Origin: Bradyrhizobium retamae
Lineage (GTDB): Bacteria; Pseudomonadota; Alphaproteobacteria; Rhizobiales; Xanthobacteraceae
Assembly (NCBI RefSeq): GCF_001440415.1
Contig: NZ_LLYA01000225.1
Span: forward strand, 162,789-226,788
Reading direction: 5' to 3'
Length of the DNA stretch: 64,000 nt
Shown here: positions 46,530-55,486 of the stretch, one piece after another
Layout: each line of letters begins with the position of its first letter
How positions within the stretch are numbered: the first letter of the stretch is position 1
The notes under the pieces: model-generated
Databases searched by the model: none
What the model saw: the letters and a program-made list of their open reading frames with translations, nothing else
What the model was told of the DNA's origin: nothing
Program-made: the position numbers and the translations under genes

Positions 46530-46834
46530 CGATCTGCCTCTGTACGCAATTAATGCCTAAGCCCCATTGTGTAGCATTGCCTACGTCTTGGTGCAAACGC
46601 TATGGCCAAAGGGCGCGAGATCCCTCGTGCATGCAGGTTCCGCTGCAATTTCCCGTTGATGGGTCTACGAGCCGCGATCCGGCGGATAAGCTCGGGGCGA
46701 ACTGGCCCAGGAGCTGCGGATCGCTGGCGGGTCTTTCTGCCGCAATTGTCAATTGCCGGACTTGCCCCCGGTGGTGTAAAGCGGCGCATCGGCGCTGGCT
46801 TGGGAAGCGCCGTTCCGCCCCCGGGAACTGCTTG
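46530..46834. other. Intergenic between exbB and ccmI
   Basis: 305 bases, divergent. Holds the exbB promoter side with the shared motif and the ccmI upstream region. No gene supported; the open frames across it lack start signals. Confidence 0.5.
46569..46591. promoter_or_regulatory. Shared 23-bp motif, exbB copy
   Basis: Second copy of the motif at 41181-41203 (20 of 23 identical), core TGTAGCATTGCCTACGT. It reads on the plus strand while exbB reads on the minus strand; the GTAG/CTAC dyad allows either direction. It could also affect ccmI, 244 bases to the right. Confidence 0.6.
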
Positions 46835-47938
46835 ATGACGCTGTGGTTTGTGTTCGCGCTGATGACGGTCGCGGCGATTTTTGCCGTGCTCTGGCCGTTG
46901 AGCCGCGGCTCGTCTGCGCAGGCCGGCGGCAGCGAGGCGGTCGTCTACAAGGATCAGCTCGCCGAGATCGACCGCGATGTCGCAGCCGGGCTGATCGGCT
47001 TGTCCGAAGCCGAAGCCGCGCGTGTCGAAATCGGCCGCCGCCTGCTCGCCGCCGCGGACGGCGAGCGCAACCAGCCGGCGCGCGCCAACCTTGGCCTGCG
47101 CCGTGCCTCGGCTGTCGTAGCGCTGGTGGGGTTGCCGATCGCGGCAGTGACGTTCTACCTCGCGCTTGGATCGCCGCGTCTCGGTGATTTCCCACTCGCC
47201 TCGCGCACCCGTATGGCGGACGCCAGCCAGCCGCTCGAAAACATGGTGGCGCAAGTCGAAGCGCATCTCGAGCAAAATCCGACCGACGGCCGCGGCTGGA
47301 CCGTGCTGGCGCCGGTGCTGGCGCGGCTCGGTCGCTTCGATGAAGCGGTCCGGGCCTACCGCAACGTGATTCAACATGCCGGCGACAGCGCCGAACGCCG
47401 CTCCGATCTCGGTGAGGCGCTGGTTACCAGCGCGGGCGGCGTCGTCACGGCGGAGGCCAAGGGCGAGTTCGAGCGCGCGGTCGCGCAAGACGCCGACGAT
47501 CCCAGGGCCAGCTATTTCCTCGGGCTCGCTGCCGAACAGGACGGCCGGAAGGCCGACGCTGCGGCGATCTGGCGGGCGATGCTGTCAAAGGCGCCGGCCG
47601 ACGTGCCGTGGCGGCCGCTGATCGAGGCGGCGCTGACCCGGGTCGGCGCCCCCGTCGCGCCGGCGCTCTCCGATGATGCAATGGCCGCGGCCAGGGACAT
47701 GAACGAGGCGGACCGCGGGACGATGATCCGCGGCATGGTCGATCGGCTGGCGGCGCGGCTGAAGCAGGACGGCAGCGATGTCGAGGGTTGGTTGCGGCTG
47801 GTGCGGGCCTATATGGTGATGGGCGAACGCGACAAGGCGACGAGCGCGCGCACGGAAGCGCGCCAGGCGGTTGCGGGCGATGCCGAGCGCTTGCGCCAGC
47901 TCAATGAAGGCCTGAAAAATCTCGGGCTTGATGGATAG
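46835..47938 (+). CDS. ccmI: Cytochrome c maturation protein CcmI (CycH)
   Basis: A 367-residue membrane TPR protein that handles apocytochrome c for heme ligation. Two spans (LWFVFALMTVAAIFAVLWPL; VVALVGLPIAAVTFYLALGS) flank a cytoplasmic loop with VVYKDQLAEIDRDVAAGLI, the standard CcmI motif. TPR repeats follow: DGRGWTVLAPVLARLGRFDE and ASYFLGLAAEQDGRKADAA. The frame opens at 46511, but ATG 46835 begins at the first span. First of ccmI-E-F-H. Confidence 0.93.
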   Translation: MTLWFVFALMTVAAIFAVLWPLSRGSSAQAGGSEAVVYKDQLAEIDRDVAAGLIGLSEAEAARVEIGRRLLAAADGERNQPARANLGLRRASAVVALVGLPIAAVTFYLALGSPRLGDFPLASRTRMADASQPLENMVAQVEAHLEQNPTDGRGWTVLAPVLARLGRFDEAVRAYRNVIQHAGDSAERRSDLGEALVTSAGGVVTAEAKGEFERAVAQDADDPRASYFLGLAAEQDGRKADAAAIWRAMLSKAPADVPWRPLIEAALTRVGAPVAPALSDDAMAAARDMNEADRGTMIRGMVDRLAARLKQDGSDVEGWLRLVRAYMVMGERDKATSARTEARQAVAGDAERLRQLNEGLKNLGLDG

Positions 47939-47978
47939 AGCGGATGGCGGAACCCAAAGACGAAGACAGGGGATATTG

Positions 47979-48470
47979 ATGACGCGCAAGCAGCGGCGTT
48001 TGACCATGATCGGCGGTTCGCTCGCGGTGCTTGCGGTTGCGGCGGCGCTGGTGCTGAACGCGATGCGCGACTCCATTGTGTTCTTTTCCACGCCGACCAT
48101 GGCGGCGGAAAAGCATATCCCGCCCGGCAAGCGGTTCCGCCTCGGCGGCCTGGTGCAGCCGGGCTCGCTGGTGCGCGGCGACAACCTTGCCGTGAACTTC
48201 AGCATCGCCGACGGCAGCGCCACGCTGCCCGTCGCCTATAAGGGAATGTTGCCGGACCTGTTCCGCGAAGGGCAGGGCGTCGTCGCCGAGGGCGCGCTCG
48301 ACGCGTCAGGCGTGTTCAAGGCCGATACCGTGCTGGCCAAGCATGACGAGACCTATATGCCCAGGGACGTCGCCGACGCCCTGAAGAAGCAGGGGCACTG
48401 GAAGGACGACTACGGCGCGAAGCCCGGCGCCACGGCCGCATCTGCGCCAGTGCAGGGGACCGCGAAGTGA
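47979..48470 (+). CDS. ccmE: Heme chaperone CcmE (CycJ)
   Basis: A 163-residue periplasmic heme chaperone. N-terminal anchor (TMIGGSLAVLAVAAALVLNA), OB-fold with FRLGGLVQPGSLVRGDNLAV, and the heme-binding His122 in ADTVLAKHDETYMP, with the Tyr four residues on that helps heme binding. ATG 47979, 40 bases after ccmI. Its stop overlaps the GTG of ccmF. Confidence 0.94.
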   Translation: MTRKQRRLTMIGGSLAVLAVAAALVLNAMRDSIVFFSTPTMAAEKHIPPGKRFRLGGLVQPGSLVRGDNLAVNFSIADGSATLPVAYKGMLPDLFREGQGVVAEGALDASGVFKADTVLAKHDETYMPRDVADALKKQGHWKDDYGAKPGATAASAPVQGTAK

Positions 48471-50449
48471 TCGCGGAAGCCGGGCATTACGCGCTGGTGC
48501 TGGCGCTCGCACTTGCGCTGATCCAGTCCACGGTTCCGATGCTGGGCGCGCGCTGGGGCGATCCTGCACTGATGAATGTCGCGCGCTCCACGGCGCTGGC
48601 GCAATTGCTGTTCGTGGCGGTCTCGTTCACGGCGCTGGTGATGCTGCACGTCGCTTCGGATTTCTCCGTCGTCAACGTGTTCGAGAATTCGCACTCGATG
48701 AAGCCGTTGCTCTACAAGATCACCGGCGTGTGGGGCAATCACGAAGGATCGATGCTGCTGTGGGTGTTGATCCTGGCGCTGTTCGGCGGCCTGGTTGCCG
48801 CCTTCGGCAACAATTTGCCGCTGTCGCTGCGCGCCCATGTGCTGGCCGTGCAGGGCTGGATCGCGGCTGCGTTCTATCTGTTCATCCTGGTCACGTCGAA
48901 CCCGTTTCTGCGCATTGCGAGCCCGCCGATCGAGGGCCGTGACCTCAATCCGGTGCTGCAGGACATTGGGCTGGCCGTGCATCCGCCGATGCTCTATCTC
49001 GGCTATGTCGGGTTTTCGATCTCGTTCTCGTTCGCGATCGCCGCCTTGATCGAAGGCCGGATCGACGCGGCCTGGGCGCGCTGGGTGCGGCCGTGGACGC
49101 TCGTGGCGTGGATATTCCTCACGCTCGGCATCGCGATGGGTTCGTACTGGGCCTATTACGAACTCGGCTGGGGCGGCTGGTGGTTCTGGGATCCGGTCGA
49201 GAATGCTTCCCTGATGCCCTGGCTCGCCGGTACCGCGCTGCTGCATTCCGCCGTCGTGATGGAAAAGCGCAACGCGCTGAAGGTCTGGACGATCCTGCTG
49301 TCCATCCTGGTGTTTTCACTGTCGCTGCTTGGCACCTTCCTGGTGCGCTCGGGCGTGCTGACCTCGGTGCACGCGTTCGCGACCGATCCTTCGCGCGGCG
49401 TGTTCATCCTGCTGATCCTGTGCCTGTTCATCGGCGGCAGTCTTGCGCTGTATGCCTGGCGCGCCTCGGCGCTGAAGCAGGGTGGGCTGTTCGCGCCGGT
49501 CTCGCGCGAGGGCGCGCTGGTGCTCAATAATCTCTTTCTCACCTCCGCCTGCGCCACCGTGTTCATCGGAACGCTGTATCCGCTGGCGCTGGAAGTGCTG
49601 ACCGGCGACAAGATTTCGGTCGGCGCACCGTTTTTCAACCTGACCTTTGGGCCGCTGTTCGTGCCGCTCCTGGTCGCCATGCCGTTTGCGCCGCTGCTGG
49701 CATGGAAGCGTGGCGATCTCCTCGGCGCGGCGCAGCGGCTGACCGCGGCCGGCATCGCGGCGCTGGTCGCAATTGCGGTGCTGTTTGCATGGACCCATGG
49801 CGGAGCCACGCTCGCCCCGCTGGCGATCGGGCTTGCGATATTCGTGATTGGCGGCGCCTTGAGTGATCTCGCCGAACGCACGGCGTTGTTCCGCGTTCCC
49901 TTGGCCACCGCGATGGCCCGTGCGCGTGGGCTGCCGCGCGCGGCCTGGGGCACGGCGTTCGCGCATGCCGGCATTGGCGTCGCGCTGATCGGCATCGTCT
50001 GCGAGACCACCTGGAATAGCGAGTATATCGGCACGATGAAGCCGCGCGATGTCGCAAGCGTCGCCGGCTATCAGTTGAAGCTCGACGAGATCACGCAACG
50101 GCAGGGACCGAACTTCCGTGAGATGATCGCGCAGTTCACGGTTGCGCTCGACGGCGAAACGCTCCAGGTGATGATGCCGTCGAAGCGCAACTTCACCACG
50201 CGGGACTCGTCGACGACCGAGGCCGCGCTGCTGACCCGCGGCGCCAGTCAGCTCTACGTTTCGCTCGGTGACACCAATGCGGAAGGCGCCATCGCCGTGC
50301 GCATCTATCACAAGCCGCTGGTGCTTCTGATCTGGTGGGGCCCTGTCCTGATGGCGTTCGGCGGCCTGCTGTCGCTCTCGGATCGCCGCCTGCGCGTCGG
50401 CGCGCCCAAGCCGGCCAAGGCCGCCCGCGCGCTGCAGCCGGCGGAGTAA
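48467..50449 (+). CDS. ccmF: Heme lyase subunit CcmF (CycK)
   Basis: A 660-residue polytopic protein of the holocytochrome c synthase complex. Around 15 spans. The WWD domain is GWGGWWFWDPVENASLMPWL, with conserved His residues in VFENSHSMKPLLYKITGVWG, HEGSMLLWVLI and LLHSAVVMEKRNALKVWT. Start is GTG 48467 inside the ccmE stop (GTGA). Heme held by CcmE is passed to apocytochrome here together with CcmH. Confidence 0.95.
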   Translation: MIAEAGHYALVLALALALIQSTVPMLGARWGDPALMNVARSTALAQLLFVAVSFTALVMLHVASDFSVVNVFENSHSMKPLLYKITGVWGNHEGSMLLWVLILALFGGLVAAFGNNLPLSLRAHVLAVQGWIAAAFYLFILVTSNPFLRIASPPIEGRDLNPVLQDIGLAVHPPMLYLGYVGFSISFSFAIAALIEGRIDAAWARWVRPWTLVAWIFLTLGIAMGSYWAYYELGWGGWWFWDPVENASLMPWLAGTALLHSAVVMEKRNALKVWTILLSILVFSLSLLGTFLVRSGVLTSVHAFATDPSRGVFILLILCLFIGGSLALYAWRASALKQGGLFAPVSREGALVLNNLFLTSACATVFIGTLYPLALEVLTGDKISVGAPFFNLTFGPLFVPLLVAMPFAPLLAWKRGDLLGAAQRLTAAGIAALVAIAVLFAWTHGGATLAPLAIGLAIFVIGGALSDLAERTALFRVPLATAMARARGLPRAAWGTAFAHAGIGVALIGIVCETTWNSEYIGTMKPRDVASVAGYQLKLDEITQRQGPNFREMIAQFTVALDGETLQVMMPSKRNFTTRDSSTTEAALLTRGASQLYVSLGDTNAEGAIAVRIYHKPLVLLIWWGPVLMAFGGLLSLSDRRLRVGAPKPAKAARALQPAE

Positions 50450-50453
50450 TGCC

Positions 50454-50951
50454 TTGAAGCGCCTCATTGCAGCATGTGTGTTCGTTGTCGCCGCGACGCT
50501 CTGCGGGCCGGCTCACGCCGTGCAGCCCGACGAGATCATGGCCGATCCGGCAAAGGAGGCGCGAGCCCGCGACCTGTCGCGCGAGCTGCGCTGCATGGTG
50601 TGCCAGAACCAGTCGATCGACGATTCCGACGCCCCGCTGGCGCGCGACCTGCGCCTGTTGGTGCGCGAGCGGATCGCCTCCGGCGACAGCGACAGCCAGG
50701 TGATCGACTTTCTGGTCGCGCGCTACGGCGAGTTCGTGCTGCTGAAGCCGCGCTTCACGCCGCATACGCTGCTGCTCTGGCTGCTGCCGCCGCTCGCGTT
50801 GGCCGGAGGCGGGCTGGCGCTTTGGTTCTACAGCCGCCGCCGTTCGAATACCGGCAGCGTGACCGATCCTTCGCTGTTGCATCTGACGGAGGAGGAACAG
50901 ACGAGGCTGGAGCGCTTGCTCGCAGCCGATGCGCCGGACAAGAAGCCTTAA
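50454..50951 (+). CDS. ccmH: Thiol oxidoreductase CcmH (CycL)
   Basis: A 165-residue periplasmic-facing protein with a signal peptide (ending GPAHA), the redox motif LRCMVCQNQSIDDSD (C47, C50), and a C-terminal span (TLLLWLLPPLALAGGGLALW). Start is TTG 50454, 4 bases after ccmF. It reduces the apocytochrome CXXCH cysteines. Last gene of the ccm operon. Confidence 0.94.
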   Translation: MKRLIAACVFVVAATLCGPAHAVQPDEIMADPAKEARARDLSRELRCMVCQNQSIDDSDAPLARDLRLLVRERIASGDSDSQVIDFLVARYGEFVLLKPRFTPHTLLLWLLPPLALAGGGLALWFYSRRRSNTGSVTDPSLLHLTEEEQTRLERLLAADAPDKKP

Positions 50952-51025
50952 ACCCGCCATTGCAAGCGGGCAGGCTTCAGCTATGACTCCCCTGTCAAAA
51001 TAAACATAACTAGGGGAGACGGGAC

Positions 51026-51547
51026 ATGGCCTTTTCACTCTACGACGCCAGCGTGGCGAACTATCTACAGACCCTTGGCGCCGTCAGCGGCTTCCTTGAG
51101 CGCGGCCTCGTTCATTTCCGCGAAAAGAACATCGATCCGGATAGCATGGTCGAGGCGCGGCTGGCGCCCGACATGCTGCCGCTGCGCTTCCAGATCATCT
51201 CCGTCGCCCAGCATTCGCGCGGCGCTATCGAGGGCGTGCAAAGCGGAGAGTTTCGTCCGCCCGCGTCCAACACGCCGTACGATTATGCGGGATTGCAGGG
51301 ATTGGTCGCGCAAACCCGCGAGGCTTTGGAGGGCTGGACTCCGGAGGCAGTCAATGCGCTCGGCGGCCGCGACGTCGTCTTTCACATCGGTGATCACAAG
51401 CTGCCCTTCACCGCGGAGGGCTTCCTGATGTCGTTTTCGCTGCCCAATTTCTATTTCCACGCCACCACCGCCTACGACATCCTGCGCACCAACGGCGTGC
51501 CGCTCGGCAAGCGAGATTTCATGGGCCGGATGAAGATGAAGAGCTGA
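51026..51547 (+). CDS. DUF1993 family protein
   Basis: A 173-residue DinB-like four-helix protein of DUF1993. Pattern: SLYDASVANYLQTLGAVSGF, RLAPDMLPLRFQIISVAQHS, then HDYAG-like DYAGLQGLVAQTREALEGW and FSLPNFYFHATTAYDILRTN, where the late His is the family metal-site residue. ATG 51026 with GGGGAGACGGG upstream. Single gene after the ccm operon; function unknown. Confidence 0.85.
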   Translation: MAFSLYDASVANYLQTLGAVSGFLERGLVHFREKNIDPDSMVEARLAPDMLPLRFQIISVAQHSRGAIEGVQSGEFRPPASNTPYDYAGLQGLVAQTREALEGWTPEAVNALGGRDVVFHIGDHKLPFTAEGFLMSFSLPNFYFHATTAYDILRTNGVPLGKRDFMGRMKMKS

Positions 51548-51572
51548 GGCGGGCCTTCAGGGCGACGGCGCG

Positions 51573-51714
51573 CAATTGTTGCGCGTCCCCGCAACGATGC
51601 GCTCGACACCAACTTCGAGAATTTTGTTGACGTGGTCGGCTTCTTCGATCCGGCCAATACGGACACGCTCGAGTATGTGTTCGACATCAACGGCAACGGT
51701 ATCCAGATCAGCTA
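51573..51714 (+). pseudogene. C-terminal gene fragment, unknown family
   Basis: In frame after the DUF1993 stop there are about 40 codons reading RNDALDTNFENFVDVVGFFD then PANTDTLEYVFDINGNGIQI and a stop. This is not like random translation of high-GC DNA and includes a Ca-loop-like DINGNG. No start codon is available, so it appears to be the remaining tail of a lost gene. Low support. Confidence 0.3.
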
Positions 51715-51828
51715 AAGCTGCAGGGCACAACAGCGGCGCAGGATGAAACTTCCTGCGCTGTTCTCTGAGATCTGATGCCGTTATGTTGTGGTTTCGACGC
51801 GGTTTTTCCTGAGCGAGAAATGCGTGGG

Positions 51829-52517
51829 TTAGACGACTAGAGACATGTCGACACCGCCATAATCCCGCAGGTAGTCAGTCAGCGACCGTATGTCGTTTGC
51901 CATGATCGCTAGGACGTCCTGCTTTTGCTCTTCCGACGTCGGCACGCCGGCATCATTCACCCAGGCCGTTCCGTCCTTCTTGAACGTATACTGCTTTCCG
52001 TCCAAGGCGAAGATATAGGCGTCCGCATCGCCAATCTTGGATGGATCGACGCCAATCGGCGCGGCCTTCTTCAAGACGTCGGCGATTTCCGCGGCTGTGA
52101 GCTGCACGGCTGGAACTGGAGTGGTGTTCTGCCACTTGACGTAAGATTCCTGCGCGCGCTTCAGCCAACCGGCGACATTCTCCTGCATTTGATCGTTCGT
52201 TGCCGCGAAGGACCTTTGCATCTCTGCGCGGGCCACCGCCATGTCTGCCTTAGCCGCAGCAAAACGATCAGCGAAACGATCCTCCGCCGCCTGCGACCAA
52301 GCATCCAAGGCTTGCTGCGCGGCGTCCGGGCCTTGCTTGAAGGCGGCCATCAGACGGTCCAGCGCGTTCTGCGACAATGACAGCTGCGTGGCCCGGGCCA
52401 CGATCGCTGTCGTTCGGCGTCGTGTTCGGTGCGGGCTGTTTTGTTGTCGTCCACATCGAGAGCCGTATAGGCGAGGGGATCCAATGTGGCGACTTGCCTG
52501 GAAACGGCGCTGACCAT
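51829..52517 (-). pseudogene. Unknown protein gene, probable frameshift near 52405
   Basis: The downstream frame (51829-52401) codes 190 residues, helical then globular, with LSLSQNALDRLMAAFKQGPD, AAKADMAVARAEMQRSFAAT and DAYIFALDGKQYTFKKDGTA. It has only a GTG inside the helix as start. Upstream, another frame begins at ATG 52517 with AGGAAG 7 bases before it and reads MVSAVSRQVATLDPLAYTAL then DVDDNKTARTEHDAERQ, which looks like the proper N-terminus. The frames meet near 52405, so one or two bases seem lost or gained. Function unknown. Confidence 0.5.
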
Positions 52518-52878
52518 GGCTTTCTTCCTGATCTTTGTCGTTGACGGCGGTAATTGAAGTTCGCCTTCGGCGACCCGCAACCAGCTCTCACTGTTCGTGC
52601 ATAGGTTGTGGCACGGATTAGTTTAACGTAAGATTTACGGGCGCTGCGATGGCTGGCTGCTTGCCTGGCCCGGTGTGAGCGCCCTGTCCTCTGAAAGTTG
52701 TTTTTCGGTCGGCGCTAACCCATTGATTGCTTGCGCTATTCTGCCGCATCCATAAGCCGCCGCATTACAAAAGTTTAATTCCCTAGCCAGCGCGCGGTAA
52801 GGCGGCAGGCCCCATCTTCCGTCCTGTCAGATGCCCAGTCCGCATCGTCGAAATTCACGCTCTGGAGATTTTAGAAAC
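52518..52878. other. Intergenic, degP upstream region
   Basis: 361 bases, no gene. It contains a short hairpin GTTCGCC-TTC-GGCGAC near 52559-52574. The degP start lies 12 bases after GGAG. Confidence 0.45.
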
Positions 52879-54474
52879 ATGACCGAACGTCCCATCGATC
52901 TTTCCTCGCTACCGTCGTCCGGTGCAGCCCGCCGTTCGCTGTTCTCCGCCCGCAAACTCGCGCTGATGGCGTCCGTCGTCGCCGGCCTCGGCGCCGCCGT
53001 GTATGGCTTCTCGCCGCAGCAGGGCCCGGCTGATGTCTTCACCAGCGCGGCGCACGCGCAGGTCAATACCGAGGTTCGCAAGGTCGAGCGCCCGATCGGT
53101 TTCGCCGACATTGTCGAGCGCGTGAAGCCGTCGGTGATTTCGGTGAAGATCAACATCGCCGACAAGAGTTCCAAGGACGACAGCGCCAACAAGGACGATG
53201 ACTCGCCGTTCCCGCCGGGCTCGCCGATGGAGCGCTTCTTCCGCCGCTTCGGCGGTCCGGATGGCTTGCCGCCCGGCCTGCGTGGCGGACCGCGTGGCCC
53301 CCGTGGCCCGGTAACGGGTCAGGGTTCCGGCTTCTTCATCTCGCCTGACGGCTATGCCGTGACCAACAACCACGTGGTTGACGGCGCCGACAAGGTCGAA
53401 ATCACGATGGAAGACGGCAAGACCTACACCGCGAAGGTGATCGGCACCGATCAGCGCACCGACCTCGCGCTGATCAAGGTCGAGGGCCGCACGGATTTCC
53501 CGTTCGCCAAGCTTTCGGATTCCAAGCCGCGGATCGGCGACTGGGTGCTCGCGGTCGGTAATCCGTTCGGCCTCGGCGGCACTGTGACCGCCGGCATCGT
53601 CTCGGCCTCCGGCCGCGACATCGGCAACGGTCCATACGACGACTTCATCCAGATCGACGCGCCCGTGAACAAGGGTAACTCCGGCGGTCCGGCGTTCGAC
53701 ACCAATGGCGAGGTGATGGGCGTCAACACCGCGATCTATTCGCCGTCCGGCGGCAGCGTCGGCATCGCGTTCTCGATTCCTGCCTCGACGGTGAAGTCGG
53801 TAGTCGCCCAGCTCAAGGACAAGGGCACCGTTAGCCGCGGGTGGATCGGCGTCCAGATCCAGCCGGTGACCTCCGACATCGCCGACAGTCTCGGCATGAA
53901 GAAGGCCGAAGGCGCGCTGGTGGCGGAACCGCAAGCCAATAGTCCCGCGTCCAAGGCCGGAATCGAATCCGGCGACGTTATCACGGCTGTCAACGGCGAG
54001 CCGGTCAAGGATGCACGGGAACTCGCCCGCACCATCGGCGGTCTGCAGCCGGGTACGTCGGTGAAGCTCAACGTCCTGCACAAGGGCCAGGAAAAGGTCG
54101 TCAACCTCACGCTCGGCCAGTTGCCGAACACGGTCGAGGCTAAGGCCAACACCGACCGGGAAGACAAGGGCAGCGCGAACAAGGGAACCGACGTGCCGAA
54201 GCTCGGCTTGACGGTCGCCCCCGCCAACAGCGTGGCCGGCGCCGGCCGGGAAGGCGTCGTCGTCACCGAGGTGGACCCGAAGAGCGCGGCGGCCGAACGC
54301 GGCTTCAAGGAAGGCGACGTCATTCTTGAGGTCGCCGGCAAGACCGTCGGCACCCCGAGCGAAGTCCGTGAGGTAATCGACGCCGCGCGGAACGAGAACA
54401 AGAACAGCGTTCTCATGCGCGTGAAGAGCGGCGGTTCGTCGCGCTTCGTCGCGGTGCCGCTGGCGAAGGGCTAA
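52879..54474 (+). CDS. degP: Periplasmic serine protease DegP/HtrA
   Basis: A 531-residue Do-family protease. Signal-anchor region (LALMASVVAGLGAAVYGFSP, cut site near AAHAQ), trypsin-like domain with H165 (TNNHVVDGA), D195 (RTDLALIKV) and S268 (NKGNSGGP), then two PDZ domains (from about 290 and 430, with GVQIQPVTSDIADSLGM and GLTVAPANSVAGAG). A Gly/Pro/Arg-rich Q-linker precedes the protease core. ATG 52879 (MTERPIDLSS) is preferred to 52831. In rhizobia it follows the ccm cluster, as here. Envelope protein quality control. Confidence 0.93.
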   Translation: MTERPIDLSSLPSSGAARRSLFSARKLALMASVVAGLGAAVYGFSPQQGPADVFTSAAHAQVNTEVRKVERPIGFADIVERVKPSVISVKINIADKSSKDDSANKDDDSPFPPGSPMERFFRRFGGPDGLPPGLRGGPRGPRGPVTGQGSGFFISPDGYAVTNNHVVDGADKVEITMEDGKTYTAKVIGTDQRTDLALIKVEGRTDFPFAKLSDSKPRIGDWVLAVGNPFGLGGTVTAGIVSASGRDIGNGPYDDFIQIDAPVNKGNSGGPAFDTNGEVMGVNTAIYSPSGGSVGIAFSIPASTVKSVVAQLKDKGTVSRGWIGVQIQPVTSDIADSLGMKKAEGALVAEPQANSPASKAGIESGDVITAVNGEPVKDARELARTIGGLQPGTSVKLNVLHKGQEKVVNLTLGQLPNTVEAKANTDREDKGSANKGTDVPKLGLTVAPANSVAGAGREGVVVTEVDPKSAAAERGFKEGDVILEVAGKTVGTPSEVREVIDAARNENKNSVLMRVKSGGSSRFVAVPLAKG

Positions 54475-54764
54475 ACGAGGACTAGATACCAGATGGAGGG
54501 TTACGCCGGCATTCGTCGCCCCCGCCGACGTCTCCTTCCGGGGAGCGGGTCCAAAACTCGCTCCCTCTGGCAACCTTCCTTCGGAATACGCCCCCCTCCG
54601 TCGGAAGGGCCTAAGGGCGGTGAGGTCCCCCAGCCTCATCGCCCGCTCTTTTCACTTGATCGCGATACCGCGCCGTCGCCTTGCATGTGCAGGGCGGCCG
54701 CGCCATGGTGAGAGGAACAAATCCTGTGAGCGCCCCCGCAGCAATCCCCACACCCGTCACCCAG
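54475..54764. other. Intergenic with a possible degP terminator
   Basis: 290 bases. GGGAGCG (54541-54547) and CGCTCCC (54559-54565) form a 7-bp stem with an 11-base loop, followed by TCTGG; there is no T-run, so terminator status is weak. No gene supported. Confidence 0.4.
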
Positions 54765-55457
54765 ATGCGCCTGTTGATCATCGAAGACGACCGCGAGTCC
54801 GCCGACTATCTGGTCAAGGCGTTCCGTGAAGTCGGCTATGTCGCCGATCTCGCCAGCGATGGCGAGGAGGGGCTATCGATGGCCGAGAGTGGCGACTACG
54901 ACGTGCTGGTGGTCGACCGCATGCTGCCCAAGCGCGACGGCCTGTCCGTGATCGGGAGCTTGCGCGAGAAGGGCAATCGCACGCCGGTTCTGATCCTCTC
55001 CGCGCTCGGCCAGGTCGACGACCGCATCAAGGGCCTGCGCGCCGGCGGCGACGACTATCTGCCAAAGCCCTATTCATTCGCCGAGTTGCAGGCCCGCGTC
55101 GAAGTGCTGTCGCGCCGCAATGTCGGCCCGGCCGAGGAGACCACCTATCGCGTCGGCGATCTCGAGCTCGACCGTCTTTCTCATCGTGTCGCCCGCGGCA
55201 AGGATGAACTGACGCTGCAGCCGCGCGAGTTTCGCCTGCTCGAATATCTGATGAAGCACGCCGGCCAGGTGGTGACCCGCACCATGCTTCTGGAAAACGT
55301 CTGGGATTATCATTTCGATCCGCAGACCAATGTCATCGACGTGCATATTTCGCGGCTGCGCTCCAAGATCGACAAGGGCTTTGATCGGCCCTTGCTGCAC
55401 ACGATCCGCGGCGCCGGATACATGATCCGTGACGGAATTAAAGGCCCAAGTAATTGA
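54765..55457 (+). CDS. OmpR-family response regulator, kinase partner missing
   Basis: A 230-residue regulator: receiver (RLLIIEDDRESADYLVKAF; Asp in VLVVDRMLPKRDG; Lys in DDYLPKPYSFAEL) and OmpR winged helix (LTLQPREFRLLEYLMKHAGQ to LLHTIRGAGYMIRDG). ATG 54765 gives the family start; ATG 54705 would add 20 residues. The last residues, GIKGPSN, depart from the usual short end after GAGYMIRDG. In this genus the expected downstream neighbour is a histidine kinase; here an integrase follows instead, so the gene end is probably the attachment junction. Confidence 0.83.
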   Translation: MRLLIIEDDRESADYLVKAFREVGYVADLASDGEEGLSMAESGDYDVLVVDRMLPKRDGLSVIGSLREKGNRTPVLILSALGQVDDRIKGLRAGGDDYLPKPYSFAELQARVEVLSRRNVGPAEETTYRVGDLELDRLSHRVARGKDELTLQPREFRLLEYLMKHAGQVVTRTMLLENVWDYHFDPQTNVIDVHISRLRSKIDKGFDRPLLHTIRGAGYMIRDGIKGPSN

Positions 55458-55486
55458 AAACACTACACGTCGTTAGAGTGCGTTAG
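55440..55486. other. Likely island junction (attachment region)
   Basis: The region between the regulator's last codons and the integrase stop. No tRNA is present. The regulator C-terminus is abnormal and the integrase 3' end faces it, a common layout where the element integrates into the end of a protein gene. The other att copy is outside the window. Confidence 0.4.

Noticed and set aside
52909..54639. 576-codon minus frame opposite degP
   Set aside because: Shadow; degP has complete catalytic and PDZ motifs.
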